This document shows, piece by piece, positions 52,356-60,456 of a stretch of 64,000 bases of DNA (position 1 is its first letter; each line of letters starts with the position of its first letter). Position numbers and translations under genes: made by a program. The notes below the pieces were generated by a model. The model ran no database searches. It was given only the letters and a program-made list of their open reading frames with translations, and was not told the origin of the DNA. This DNA is from an uncultured Lachnospiraceae bacterium. Its GTDB lineage: Bacteria; Bacillota; Clostridia; Lachnospirales; Lachnospiraceae. Location: NCBI GenBank assembly GCA_910584725.1, contig CAJUBE010000007.1, positions 62,001-126,000 of the forward strand, written 5' to 3'.

Positions 52356-54248
52356 CTAGACGCCAGTCTGCAGAATCAGCCTGTCATACACTTCTGTCAG
52401 CACGTTGATCATCTTGGATGCCAGCGTGTACGCGTTCTCGTATTTCACCAGATTCATGGCTTCCTCATCCTCGTCAACACCGGAGATGGAAGTCCTCTGG
52501 TTGTCGATATTCGTCTCCAGACTGAAATAGGTCTTATAGAAGGTCTCCGCATTGCTGGTGTTCAAGGTCGCATCCGACAGCACACACTCCAGAAAACCGC
52601 CCGCGTCCCTGCCGCGGAAGCTGAACTGGTTCTTGTCGGTCAGCATGGAAATCACCGCCCATACCTGTTCGCACTGCTCCTTGCCCTCGACCTCATCCAC
52701 GCCGTCGCCTTCCGGGGGTTTTGTGCCAACACCGGTATTTTTATCAATATCCTTTCTGGTACCCAGTAGATCGGGATTTTTCACCACTGCATCTAAAAGG
52801 GTGACATTGCCCGCCGTGATATTATAATAGCCGGTATTTTCCCCGTTTCTCGTGGAAGTGTCGAGTTCGCTCTGCCTGTACTGTCCGTCCTGTCTGGCGT
52901 AATCCGCGGTAAAGAGAATGTCCGCTTTCTTCGGCGGGTCCTCCGCCGTCAGACCTTCCTTGAAAATATCGTTTACCTTTTTCGTAAATTCGCGCACCCA
53001 CTCGTTCATCTGTTTCATATAGTAGGGCACTCCCTGGTAATTGACTTCGCCGCCGATGGTAGCCTCCGTCCATGTCTTCGCCGCAGTCAGAGGCTGGTCG
53101 CTCTTTTTATTGTCAATGGTGAAGGTGTACTCTCCGTTGCCGTTATATTCCCAGCTCGTATAGTAGAAAAGCTGATTCCCGATATTGATGACGCCGCCTG
53201 TATCGGAAAGATTACACTTGGTCATATTCCGCAAGTGGTCTTCGGTCGTCTTGATGGTCGCCATCGAAAAACTCTTATAGTAAGACACGCTCGAAACTGC
53301 ACCCTTAAAATATTCCCCGTTATTGCCGTCGCGCATCTCAATCAAGCCGCGGAGCTCTCCGCCCATAGATGCGTTGTAAAGGCTGAATTCTATGCCGTTG
53401 CTCCACATGACATCATAAAGACCGTCCACATCGGACTGGTTCACCTTCTCCTCATCCGTGCGCGCCACACAGATCAGCGTCTTGTAATCGTCCATATCCA
53501 CCAGCGTCTGTCCGCCGGCAATTTTCACCATGTACCTGTGCGCCGCTGTCGGATTGCCCTCCTGATCCAGAATCGGCAGTTCCTGCGTCTGCACATCCAC
53601 AAGCGCGGAAAGCTCGTCGAGCAGCAAATCTCTCTTGTCACGCAGTTCATTCGCCTTACTGCCCGTCATCTCGATAGTATTGATCTGTTTGTTCACCGTC
53701 GCAATATCCTGCGCGATGGAGTTAATCTGATCTACGCGAATCTTAATCTCATCGTTCACATCCGACTGGAGATCCCGAAGATCCCCGTACATGTTATTGA
53801 AATAATCCGTCAGCGCCTTCGCCGCGCCCAAAAACTCCGCCTTCACATCGGTGCTGCTGGCATTTTTCGTGATTTCCTGCAAGGTCACGCCGATCTGGTT
53901 AAAGAGCGTCTTAAAGCCCGTCTTGTTGTCGTCCTTCAGATACTCCTGAATCATATTGCAGTAATAGAGCTTCGCGTCATACTCGCCGAGCTTCGTCTCA
54001 TTGTCCCAATATTTATGATCGTAGAAAAGATCCCGCACCCGCTCGATCGCCAGTGTCTCCACACCTGCGCCCGCGCAGCCGTATGTGGCAAAAACACGCA
54101 GCGCGTTAGCCGCCTCCGTCTTTACCTCCTGCCTGCTGTAGCCCGCCGTCTGCACATTACTGATATTGTTGCCCGTAGTGTTCAGCGCGGCATTGGCCGC
54201 CCGAAGCCCCGATGATGCGATTGTCAGTCCAAAAAATGTTGATCCCAT
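52356..54248 (-). CDS. flgK: Flagellar hook-associated protein 1 (FlgK), second copy
   Basis: The 630-residue protein begins MGSTFFGLTIASSGLRAANAALNTTGNNISNVQTAGYSRQEV and ends VKYENAYTLASKMINVLTEVYDRLILQTGV, both diagnostic of FlgK. It is 18 bases downstream of another complete flgK (54267-55952) and differs widely from it in the middle. Both are intact with their own starts. It is the longer of the two and carries a large variable region. Two paralogs may form a mixed junction or be used in turn. Confidence 0.92.
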   Translation of the reverse strand: MGSTFFGLTIASSGLRAANAALNTTGNNISNVQTAGYSRQEVKTEAANALRVFATYGCAGAGVETLAIERVRDLFYDHKYWDNETKLGEYDAKLYYCNMIQEYLKDDNKTGFKTLFNQIGVTLQEITKNASSTDVKAEFLGAAKALTDYFNNMYGDLRDLQSDVNDEIKIRVDQINSIAQDIATVNKQINTIEMTGSKANELRDKRDLLLDELSALVDVQTQELPILDQEGNPTAAHRYMVKIAGGQTLVDMDDYKTLICVARTDEEKVNQSDVDGLYDVMWSNGIEFSLYNASMGGELRGLIEMRDGNNGEYFKGAVSSVSYYKSFSMATIKTTEDHLRNMTKCNLSDTGGVINIGNQLFYYTSWEYNGNGEYTFTIDNKKSDQPLTAAKTWTEATIGGEVNYQGVPYYMKQMNEWVREFTKKVNDIFKEGLTAEDPPKKADILFTADYARQDGQYRQSELDTSTRNGENTGYYNITAGNVTLLDAVVKNPDLLGTRKDIDKNTGVGTKPPEGDGVDEVEGKEQCEQVWAVISMLTDKNQFSFRGRDAGGFLECVLSDATLNTSNAETFYKTYFSLETNIDNQRTSISGVDEDEEAMNLVKYENAYTLASKMINVLTEVYDRLILQTGV

Positions 54249-54266
54249 AACTCATTCACCTCTCTG

Positions 54267-55952
54267 TTAACGTCCCAGTGTGGAAAGCAGATGATCCAAC
54301 ATCTCGTTGACTACGTTGATATATCTGCTGGATGCATTGTACGCGTTCTGGTACATAATCATATTGGTCAGCTCCTCGTCGGAGGATACGCCCACAATCT
54401 GTTCCCTTGCGTACTTCAAAGCATCTGTGGCTACATTTTGATTTTCCTGCACCGCCCGGAAAACCGATCCCGTATTTGCAATCTGCGCTACCAGATTCTT
54501 ATAATAATCCTGAAAGCTGAGCGGCGTCTCCACATTGGGATTCAGCGTGTAGATCGTCTCCTCGAAAGCCTTCTTCAAAGCCTCCATCGTCTCGTTGTCC
54601 TCAGAGTGCTCGCCCAGGCGGAAGGTCAGAAGCGAAGGATTCTGCTTAAGCTCCTGATTAATCACGATGTTTCTCACCGACCACGCCATCGTTTCCCTCG
54701 TCTCTTCCGGCAGCATCCCATCCGGCGGCGTCGCCAGCTCAAAAAGCTGATAGGGATTGCCATTCTCATCCCGCAGGTAGGTAGAATCGGGATTGAGCTT
54801 CGTCGCTCTGTCCGCCGCGTCCGCAAGAACCGAATTGATCTTTGTCGTGATAATGTTTACCAGCCTGTCAAATTCCGCCTGTACATTCATCACGATGGAA
54901 TCCTTGACATGTGTATTGTACCAGTTTTCCTCATACTCCCCATCCGGGTTGATGTCTTCCAGTTCATTGTGGGTGGCTCTGTGGTCGCCCCGCGCCAGCA
55001 GGGTTCCCTTCAGGGAGCCGATATCCGTGTTGAACTGCGAGGATATCTCTTTCGTCAGGTCAAAAACCTCTGCTCCTTCTATGTTCTCCTTGGAAACGAT
55101 AGGGTTCCCGTCCTTGTCAAACTTGTCATATTTGGCAAGTATTTTCCAGTAGGGCGTGTAAAACCCGGTGGTCGGATCCTGATAGAGACACACCTCGTTG
55201 ACCAGGCTGCCCTTCACCAGATCCACCTGCTCAAACCGGACGCTCACATAGCCCGTCATATCCTCAGAATAGGTGATGTTGCCGATCTTTCCCAGCTCAT
55301 CCAGCAGGTAGTTTCTGCGGTCACGCAGATCATTCGCGTGCTCCGGTCCGCCCTCAACTCTCATAATCGCCCGGTTCAGAGCTTCAATCTCCTGCGCGTA
55401 GCTGTTGATTTTATCGACGTCCGTCTTGACCGTCTTATTCATATTATCCTGATATTCGCAAAGGCTGTTGTATACCTTCTGCGCCTTCGTGATAAACTCA
55501 TATGCCTTCGTCACGAAAAAATTCTGGTTCACCGAAGTGGTCGGATCTTTCGCCAGCTCCTGTACCGCGGCCCAAAGTCCCTGCTCGCCGGAAAGCGCCT
55601 CGGAAAACTCGTGCCCCTCGTTGGATTCTCCCAGAATATACTCAATCTCCTCCAACGCCGCCGCCGAAACATCATAAAAACACTGCCGCCCCGACTCGCG
55701 GCGGTAGTTTCTGTCCAGCAAAAAGTCTCTTTCTTGTCTTGTCCGGATATAGTTGACACCAAGACCTGTCTGTATCCAGTTGCGCGTAGTATCCTTAGAG
55801 TGCGTGATATAATTCCGCGTACCCTGTGATACCTGCTGCCTGGTATACCCCTGGGTGTCCAAATTAGACATGTTGTGCGCCGTGGTATTCAGCGCATTAT
55901 CTGATGTTCGTAATCCTGATACGCCTATATAAAGGCTTGACATTAATGACAT
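54267..55952 (-). CDS. flgK: Flagellar hook-associated protein 1 (FlgK), first copy
   Basis: The 561-residue protein begins SLMSSLYIGVSGLRTSDNALNTTAHNMSNLDTQGYTRQQV and ends MIMYQNAYNASSRYINVVNEMLDHLLSTLGR, the FlgK termini. Conserved ALNRAIMRVEGGPEHANDLRDRRNYLLDELG is the usual central helix. It follows flgN by 21 bases in the flgM-flgN-flgK-flgK-flgL operon. It is probably the ancestral FlgK because it keeps the standard position after flgN. Confidence 0.94.
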   Translation of the reverse strand: MSLMSSLYIGVSGLRTSDNALNTTAHNMSNLDTQGYTRQQVSQGTRNYITHSKDTTRNWIQTGLGVNYIRTRQERDFLLDRNYRRESGRQCFYDVSAAALEEIEYILGESNEGHEFSEALSGEQGLWAAVQELAKDPTTSVNQNFFVTKAYEFITKAQKVYNSLCEYQDNMNKTVKTDVDKINSYAQEIEALNRAIMRVEGGPEHANDLRDRRNYLLDELGKIGNITYSEDMTGYVSVRFEQVDLVKGSLVNEVCLYQDPTTGFYTPYWKILAKYDKFDKDGNPIVSKENIEGAEVFDLTKEISSQFNTDIGSLKGTLLARGDHRATHNELEDINPDGEYEENWYNTHVKDSIVMNVQAEFDRLVNIITTKINSVLADAADRATKLNPDSTYLRDENGNPYQLFELATPPDGMLPEETRETMAWSVRNIVINQELKQNPSLLTFRLGEHSEDNETMEALKKAFEETIYTLNPNVETPLSFQDYYKNLVAQIANTGSVFRAVQENQNVATDALKYAREQIVGVSSDEELTNMIMYQNAYNASSRYINVVNEMLDHLLSTLGR

Positions 55953-55973
55953 ATTCTACCGTCCTCAACAATT

Positions 55974-56492
55974 TTACTGCTTGGCGTCAAATGCCTTGTT
56001 GACCGTGCCGATCATATCACCGGTATTGCAGGCGCCCCTGTTATAATTTGCCGTCTCCGGCGCCTTATTCATGGACTGTAAAACCTGCATATTAAACTGC
56101 ACCATCTCCAGTGCGCTCTCGATCAACGCCCTGTTCTGTTCGTTGACCCGCTTTACCGCCTGAACATTTCTGCGCAGTTCGTCAAATACCGATGCCAGTT
56201 CCGCCTGTTCCTGAGGCCTGGCCGCCAGCATCTTAATCAAATCTGCAATCTTCAGCTTCGTAACATCCTTGTTAAGTACGTTCGCAATATCATTAACAGC
56301 TTCATTTCTCTGGTTATCCAGATGGTTGATTCTGCTTACGATGATTTGCTCCTCATCCGTGATCTGGGCTAAAGCTTTTACATCGTCAGACACAATGGCA
56401 GGTGTTTTCTTTATGGACAGCTCTAACAGGTTCTTGTATTCCAGATTTTCTTTCTCCAAAACCTCGATCAAGGTTTCCATCAAGCTTGCCAC
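55974..56492 (-). CDS. flgN: Flagellar export chaperone FlgN
   Basis: The 172-residue helical protein begins METLIEVLEKENLEYKNLLELSIKKTPAIV, typical of FlgN, which guards FlgK and FlgL before export. A GTG at 56492 with AAGGG upstream is the longest start; ATG 56480 is an alternative. The last 35 residues are extended and non-helical, as in FlgN proteins that bind substrates through their C-terminus. It lies between flgM and flgK. Confidence 0.9.
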   Translation of the reverse strand: MASLMETLIEVLEKENLEYKNLLELSIKKTPAIVSDDVKALAQITDEEQIIVSRINHLDNQRNEAVNDIANVLNKDVTKLKIADLIKMLAARPQEQAELASVFDELRRNVQAVKRVNEQNRALIESALEMVQFNMQVLQSMNKAPETANYNRGACNTGDMIGTVNKAFDAKQ

Positions 56493-56518
56493 ATCAAACC
56501 CTTACCTTTCCCTAGTTA

Positions 56519-56800
56519 CTAAAGACTCTCAATCTCCTCGTACCGCTTCATCAGCTTCTCTGCAAAGCTCTCGCTGCTCACATGATATGTGCCGTTCGCG
56601 ATACCCGCCTTGATAGGAGCCGTCAGTTCGCTTCTGATATCCTCTGCCGCCGCGACCGCGTTCTTCGCAGTCTGAATATCTTTGCCGATACTGGAGATCT
56701 GAATCCGGTCAGAATTCGCATTTTTAGCTGCGTTCTGCGTCTTGGCCCTGCTCTTCGCGCCATAGACCTGCTGTACCTGTGTATAAGCCTCAATACGCAT
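56519..56800 (-). CDS. flgM: Anti-sigma-28 factor FlgM
   Basis: The 93-residue protein has the FlgM C-terminal region (DIRSELTAPIKAGIANGTYHVSSESFAEKLMKRYEEIESL). It holds sigma-28 inactive until it is secreted through the completed hook. The gene is itself under a sigma-28 promoter, which makes a feedback loop. It has a strong GGAAGGAGG site and heads the junction operon. Confidence 0.94.
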   Translation of the reverse strand: MRIEAYTQVQQVYGAKSRAKTQNAAKNANSDRIQISSIGKDIQTAKNAVAAAEDIRSELTAPIKAGIANGTYHVSSESFAEKLMKRYEEIESL

Positions 56801-56868
56801 ACGAATTTCCTCCTTCCTCCAGAGGTTTCTCCAAAAAAATTCACCTCATACAATCTCTTACACTATAA

Positions 56869-56895
56869 GTATCGGTTATTTTCTGTAAGACTTTA
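56869..56895 (-). promoter_or_regulatory. Sigma-28 promoter of flgM operon
   Basis: On the minus strand TAAA (56892-56895), exactly 15 bases, then ACCGATAC (56869-56876), about 70 bases before flgM. Confidence 0.88.
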
Positions 56896-56927
56896 GAGGT
56901 GAATTTATTTTTCTGTACAAAGCAAAG

Positions 56928-56972
56928 GAAAAAGCGGCTCAATCCAAAACATTCGGATGAAACCGCTTTTCT
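56928..56972 (-). terminator. Terminator of the tRNA-Leu gene
   Basis: AAAAGCGG/CCGCTTTT with an internal ATCC/GGAT stem forms a hairpin next to the tRNA 3' end. In the intact locus it would end the minus-strand tRNA transcript. Confidence 0.75.
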
Positions 56973-56975
56973 TAG

Positions 56976-57031
56976 TGCCGGCGACCGGAATCGAACCGGT
57001 ACGGGAGGTTAGTCCCGCAGGATTTTAAGTC
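56976..57031 (-). other. Truncated tRNA-Leu(UAA) 3' fragment, attachment site
   Basis: On the minus strand the sequence reads, in order: anticodon loop CTTAAAA (UAA at 57025-57027), stem TCCTG, class II variable arm CGGGA/TCCCG, T-arm ACCGG-TTCGATT-CCGGT, acceptor strand CGCCGGC and discriminator A (56976). Upstream the match to a tRNA stops within the anticodon stem, and the D-arm and 5' acceptor strand are absent. This is what remains when an element integrates into the 3' part of a tRNA gene. The intact gene should lie at the far end of the element, beyond the right edge. CCA is not encoded. Confidence 0.85.
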
Positions 57032-57235
57032 GCAGGACGCCCGTATAGCCTCCTCCGAAAACCCGTATAAAGCCTATATTTTTCCACAATGATACGTTCT
57101 GATACTCCTAAAATCCTCACCCGTTGTTGTCGACGTTGTTGTCAAAACTACTGTCAAACACAGTCAACTCTATATTCAAAAAGTATCGCTAACACAAATG
57201 GAAAATGGAATTGCCCAACCAAATGCACATATCCA

Positions 57236-57316
57236 TCAACTTTCCCCGACCTTATTCAAAGCTGCCACTATCGTCGTAAAAATCCCGATCAAAACAGCTT
57301 TCAACACCTCATTCAT
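57236..57316 (-). CDS. Possible 26-residue hydrophobic peptide
   Basis: ATG at 57316 with GAAGGTGG upstream opens a short frame, MNEVLKAVLIGIFTTIVAAL, ending NKVGES. One amphipathic or membrane-spanning helix is predicted by eye. It sits between the attachment site and the first recognised element gene. It could be a small membrane peptide or chance; nothing else supports it. Confidence 0.3.
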   Translation of the reverse strand: MNEVLKAVLIGIFTTIVAALNKVGES

Positions 57317-57469
57317 CCGTACCACCTTCTTTCTTAATAAATAATAAATATACAAGCGATCTGAATACCCGTTTTCATATATTAGACACACATCCCGATC
57401 TCATCCTCTGTCCCATCACAGAAATATGCCCCTCTATCCATGTCTCAATTTCCTTACAGACATCCATCA

Positions 57470-58141
57470 TCACGCAACGATCCTTAACGCCTCCTCATCC
57501 CTGCTGTACGCATACACATGGTAGGATAACCGCTCTTCCACATCCACCTGTGTATCATTGACCACCCTCACCATATCTGCCAGCCGTTCATATTCTGATT
57601 CATCCCTCGGCGGCAGTACGACGGTTTCATGCACGGAACTGGGCAGTACAAGGAATCCGTCCCCGATCTTGTCCGCGATCATCCGCAGAATTTTCTTATC
57701 AAGAATCTCCGCTGCCCCAAAACATTTTCGGCGGTTTGTCAATATATACATTCTTGTATCCCGTGGAACATTACCAGATACAGATGGAAATGTGATATCC
57801 GGCTCCATGTGCTTTATAATGGTTTCAACAGCGGCAAACTCAGCTTCCCCGTCAGCGCGCATATTCATCATTGCTGTCCGATAAAGATTCTCCTCTTCCT
57901 GTCCCCACATTTCCATATGCCCGTTATAGATAAGGATCGTCCCGATGTCCTTTTGTGCATGGTCTCTGGCAACGGCATAATAGACCACCGCCAGATCCAT
58001 AAAGTTCCTGTGCGGAATCCTCCCAAGCAGTTCCTTATTCTGTTCCGCATTAATGAGCTTCGCGTAAACATTTCCCCAGACAGTTTCCCATTTTTTAAAA
58101 CCTGCTATGTCAAAATCCAGCGTTTCCCCATCATTTTTCAC
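57470..58141 (-). CDS. DUF5688-like protein, C-terminal part (split gene)
   Basis: The 223-residue frame opens with GTG at 58141, overlapping the TGA of the preceding frame (GTGA). It reads VKNDGETLDFDIAGFKKWETVWGNVYAKLI and includes IPHRNFMDLAVVYYAVARD and ILIYNGHMEMWGQEEENLY, blocks that belong to the middle and end of DUF5688 proteins. The missing N-terminal part is encoded by 58138-58362 in another frame. Either one gene has suffered a frameshift or two coupled frames are made. Function of the family is unknown; it is common on mobile elements of gut clostridia. Confidence 0.7.
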   Translation of the reverse strand: MKNDGETLDFDIAGFKKWETVWGNVYAKLINAEQNKELLGRIPHRNFMDLAVVYYAVARDHAQKDIGTILIYNGHMEMWGQEEENLYRTAMMNMRADGEAEFAAVETIIKHMEPDITFPSVSGNVPRDTRMYILTNRRKCFGAAEILDKKILRMIADKIGDGFLVLPSSVHETVVLPPRDESEYERLADMVRVVNDTQVDVEERLSYHVYAYSRDEEALRIVA

Positions 58142-58362
58142 AATGAGTCTGTAAGCCTCATCCCGTCGGTTTCATAGTCCCGGTAAAACGCATCCAGATA
58201 CACACAGGGTCCGATATCTGCTTCTCCTTTCACCACCGTGATCCCGGTCAGCTTTACATTATTATTTTTCGTCACCATCTGTTTTTTGATCTGAAATGCG
58301 CCGCCCACCTTCGCGTGGATTACTTCTAAAACATGCTCTGTAAATTTCTCAAAACCCATCAT
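58138..58362 (-). CDS. DUF5688-like protein, N-terminal part (split gene)
   Basis: The 74-residue frame MMGFEKFTEHVLEVIHAKVGGAF, with KNNNVKLTGITV and ADIGPCVYLDAFYRDYETDG, matches the N-terminus expected of DUF5688 proteins and stops at MRLTDSL. The next frame continues the same protein with a -1 shift and a four-base GTGA overlap. An AAGGTGA ribosome-binding site precedes the ATG. Confidence 0.65.
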   Translation of the reverse strand: MMGFEKFTEHVLEVIHAKVGGAFQIKKQMVTKNNNVKLTGITVVKGEADIGPCVYLDAFYRDYETDGMRLTDSL

Positions 58363-58421
58363 TTTTCTTCACCTTCCCTTCTACATTCCATCTGTCCATT
58401 CTTTTCTCCGATTCTTCCGTC

Positions 58422-59267
58422 TTATGCCGCCTCCGTTGATTTTGTCCGTTTCAGCGCCGACATCACCCTGCCGTAGAGTTCCGCGCTCATCGTCCCCGGC
58501 TCTCTGATCTGGTATCTGCTCTGCACGGTTTCCATCGTCACGCCCGTTCTGTCAAGTTCCGCCTGCAGGGAATCCATCTGCTCCTTGGAAACGGGTACGG
58601 GATCTTTCCGTGTCTTTCCCTCTGTGTCTTTCTTCACTTTCCCTGCCGTATTTTCCTGCGCTGGCTTTTGCGCCGATTCCGATTTGTTTCCAGTTCCCGA
58701 AGCGGCTTTCCCTTTGTGGGCAGCCGTAGTTCCCGCTCCCTTTTCTTTCAGTTCATACACAGGCTCTCCTCTTTCATTTACAATCACAAGGGCGCGGATC
58801 TCCCGGTCATCATTGTACTGGATCGAAGAAACCGAGAAACGGTCATTGCAGTAAAACCGTTTCACTTTATTCTGGTCTTCTTTGTACATGATCGAAGCCT
58901 TTCCCGCCGGTATCCAGATAAAGGGCGCGGTATAGAGTTCCCTTCCGATCCCCCAGTTGAAGCACGCCCGCTTGAAGCTGTCGGAAGCCTGCCCCTTCTC
59001 TTTCTCCGAATAGCTCATGGTTCCTACATCCTGCTTCGCCACCCATTCCCCAGTTTCCTTATCATGTATCTCCACCGTGCAGTAGAGGTTCCCTTCTATG
59101 CTCTGGTGGCTCCGCTTCCAGCCGAAAGGTCCGAAAGTCTCATCAAGGATGCGCTGGTCTACCCTCGCATCCTTATAGAGTAACAGGCTTAAACCGTTTT
59201 CCTTGATGACGGCTACCCTGCACTCAATCTCATCTGCTTTGAGCAGCCTAATCAGATTCTGTTCCAT
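58422..59267 (-). CDS. Rad52-like single-strand annealing protein
   Basis: The 281-residue protein has an N-terminal Rad52/22-like core (about 1-165) with DETFGPFGWKRSHQSIEGNLYCTVEI, VGTMSYSEKEKGQASDSFKRACFNWGIGRELY and YTAPFIWIPA. It then has a disordered Lys/Glu/Ala-rich tail and a short C-terminal helical domain. Start 59267 is chosen with GGAGGAGG upstream. It would anneal single strands made by the YqaJ exonuclease encoded just upstream, a phage-type recombination pair. Confidence 0.82.
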   Translation of the reverse strand: MEQNLIRLLKADEIECRVAVIKENGLSLLLYKDARVDQRILDETFGPFGWKRSHQSIEGNLYCTVEIHDKETGEWVAKQDVGTMSYSEKEKGQASDSFKRACFNWGIGRELYTAPFIWIPAGKASIMYKEDQNKVKRFYCNDRFSVSSIQYNDDREIRALVIVNERGEPVYELKEKGAGTTAAHKGKAASGTGNKSESAQKPAQENTAGKVKKDTEGKTRKDPVPVSKEQMDSLQAELDRTGVTMETVQSRYQIREPGTMSAELYGRVMSALKRTKSTEAA

Positions 59268-59355
59268 CTTTTTCCTCCTCCGCATACGGGTCTGCTTTTT
59301 TCGGAATCGCTTTCAGTCCGTAGCACGCATACTCCCGCAGTTCCTTTTCATCCAT
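59248..59355 (-). CDS. Small 35-residue protein between the recombination genes
   Basis: ATG 59355 behind AGGAGGGG opens MDEKELREYACYGLKAIPKK and ends at TAG 59248, overlapping the annealing-protein start by 20 bases. The ribosome-binding site is excellent and the coupling tight, so it is probably translated. No family is recognised. Confidence 0.55.
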   Translation of the reverse strand: MDEKELREYACYGLKAIPKKADPYAEEEKDGTESD

Positions 59356-59365
59356 AACGCCCCTC

Positions 59366-60295
59366 CTATGCTGCTTTCACCTCAAACCGTCTGGAATGGG
59401 AAACCTTGCCGTAATCGGCATAAAGTTCTGGACGTTCCTCCTTAATGCGCTTCGTATCGAGCTTTGTGGAATCGATGTTTTTCCATGAAACCCGGAAGCT
59501 GTCGCTGCTCGCCAGTTCATTATCCTGCATGAAAAGTTTCACTTCCTGCTCGATCTGCTTCTGCTCCGCCTGCAACTCGTAGATAAATCCGAGGATCTCC
59601 TCGCGCCGCCTTAGCTTTTCATCGAACCCGACAAGTGCAATGGCGCTGGCTTTCCTTGCCGTATGGAAATACTGTTCCAGAACCTCGTCACAGGCTTTAC
59701 TCCCGTCCGGCGGCGGCATGATGCCTTTCGCCACATGGTTATTCCAGAAAACCGCTTCTATGGAAATGAGCCGTCCGATTAAATCATCATCCCACTCCAG
59801 TCTGTGGTAGGTAAACTCCCTTCCCAAAATGACCGCCGCGATATACCATACCCTTTTCCCGGTCACCGCCATGTAATGGAAGCATTGCATAATGTAGTGA
59901 AGCGGGATATTCCCGTCCGCCCATTTGTCCGCGTTGTAGGCGCTGGCTGTCTTGCATTCCAGCCCCGCGTCTTCACCAATGACGATGCGGTCAACATCCG
60001 CGATCATAAAGGGATGTTCCGTACTTCGGTACATGAAGTTGGACTTCCTTACCTTTAACCCGGTAGCCTCCGTAAACCGCTGTGCCACATAGTCTTCCAG
60101 ATCATGCCCGATGCGGATTGCTTCGCTGTCCTGTTCCTCCACTTCTTCATTTGTCTTGTCCCGGAATACCTTCATAGCGCTGCTGTAGGGGTTCACACCG
60201 CAGATCGCCCCTGCGTCGGAGCCTCCGATCCCCGATTTCCTTAATCTGAGCCATTCTGCATTACTGACTCCTGCTAACGGTATTTTGCTGAACAT
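59366..60295 (-). CDS. YqaJ-family viral recombinase (lambda-type exonuclease)
   Basis: The 309-residue protein starts MFSKIPLAGVSNAEWLRLRKSGIGGSDAGAICGVN, the YqaJ family start. The start at 60295 has GGAGG seven bases upstream. PD-(D/E)XK residues lie in FMIADVDRI and GLECKTAS (about residues 100 and 115). A coiled-coil C-terminus (KLRRREEILGFIYELQAEQKQIEQEV) ends in a short tail. It would degrade one strand from DNA ends to feed the annealing protein. Confidence 0.92.
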   Translation of the reverse strand: MFSKIPLAGVSNAEWLRLRKSGIGGSDAGAICGVNPYSSAMKVFRDKTNEEVEEQDSEAIRIGHDLEDYVAQRFTEATGLKVRKSNFMYRSTEHPFMIADVDRIVIGEDAGLECKTASAYNADKWADGNIPLHYIMQCFHYMAVTGKRVWYIAAVILGREFTYHRLEWDDDLIGRLISIEAVFWNNHVAKGIMPPPDGSKACDEVLEQYFHTARKASAIALVGFDEKLRRREEILGFIYELQAEQKQIEQEVKLFMQDNELASSDSFRVSWKNIDSTKLDTKRIKEERPELYADYGKVSHSRRFEVKAA

Positions 60296-60456
60296 GTCAC
60301 GCCTCCTCTCCTGCCCGGTATGTGTCCCGGACACTGTCAAAAGAATAAGGGCAGCCGGAACACAGTGCCCGACCGTCCTTATCCATTCCTTATTTTTCCC
60401 GTGATATACTTTTTCCCTAAATCCCTTAAGACCAGAAGGTTACTGCTTCTCCCTGT

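Noticed and set aside
54291..55829. A 512-codon open frame antisense to flgK
   Set aside because: It mirrors the codon pattern of the flagellar gene, has a biased Arg/His/Leu composition and no ribosome-binding site; flgK on the other strand is certain.
52356..55952. The two flgK genes as one gene broken by a frameshift
   Set aside because: Each has its own complete N- and C-terminal FlgK domains and start.
56976..57060. A functional tRNA-Leu gene
   Set aside because: The D-arm, 5' acceptor strand and half of the anticodon stem are missing; only the 3' part is present.
58138..58141. Programmed ribosomal frameshift in the DUF5688-like gene
   Set aside because: No slippery heptamer or downstream hairpin is visible at the junction; mutation or stop-start coupling is simpler.
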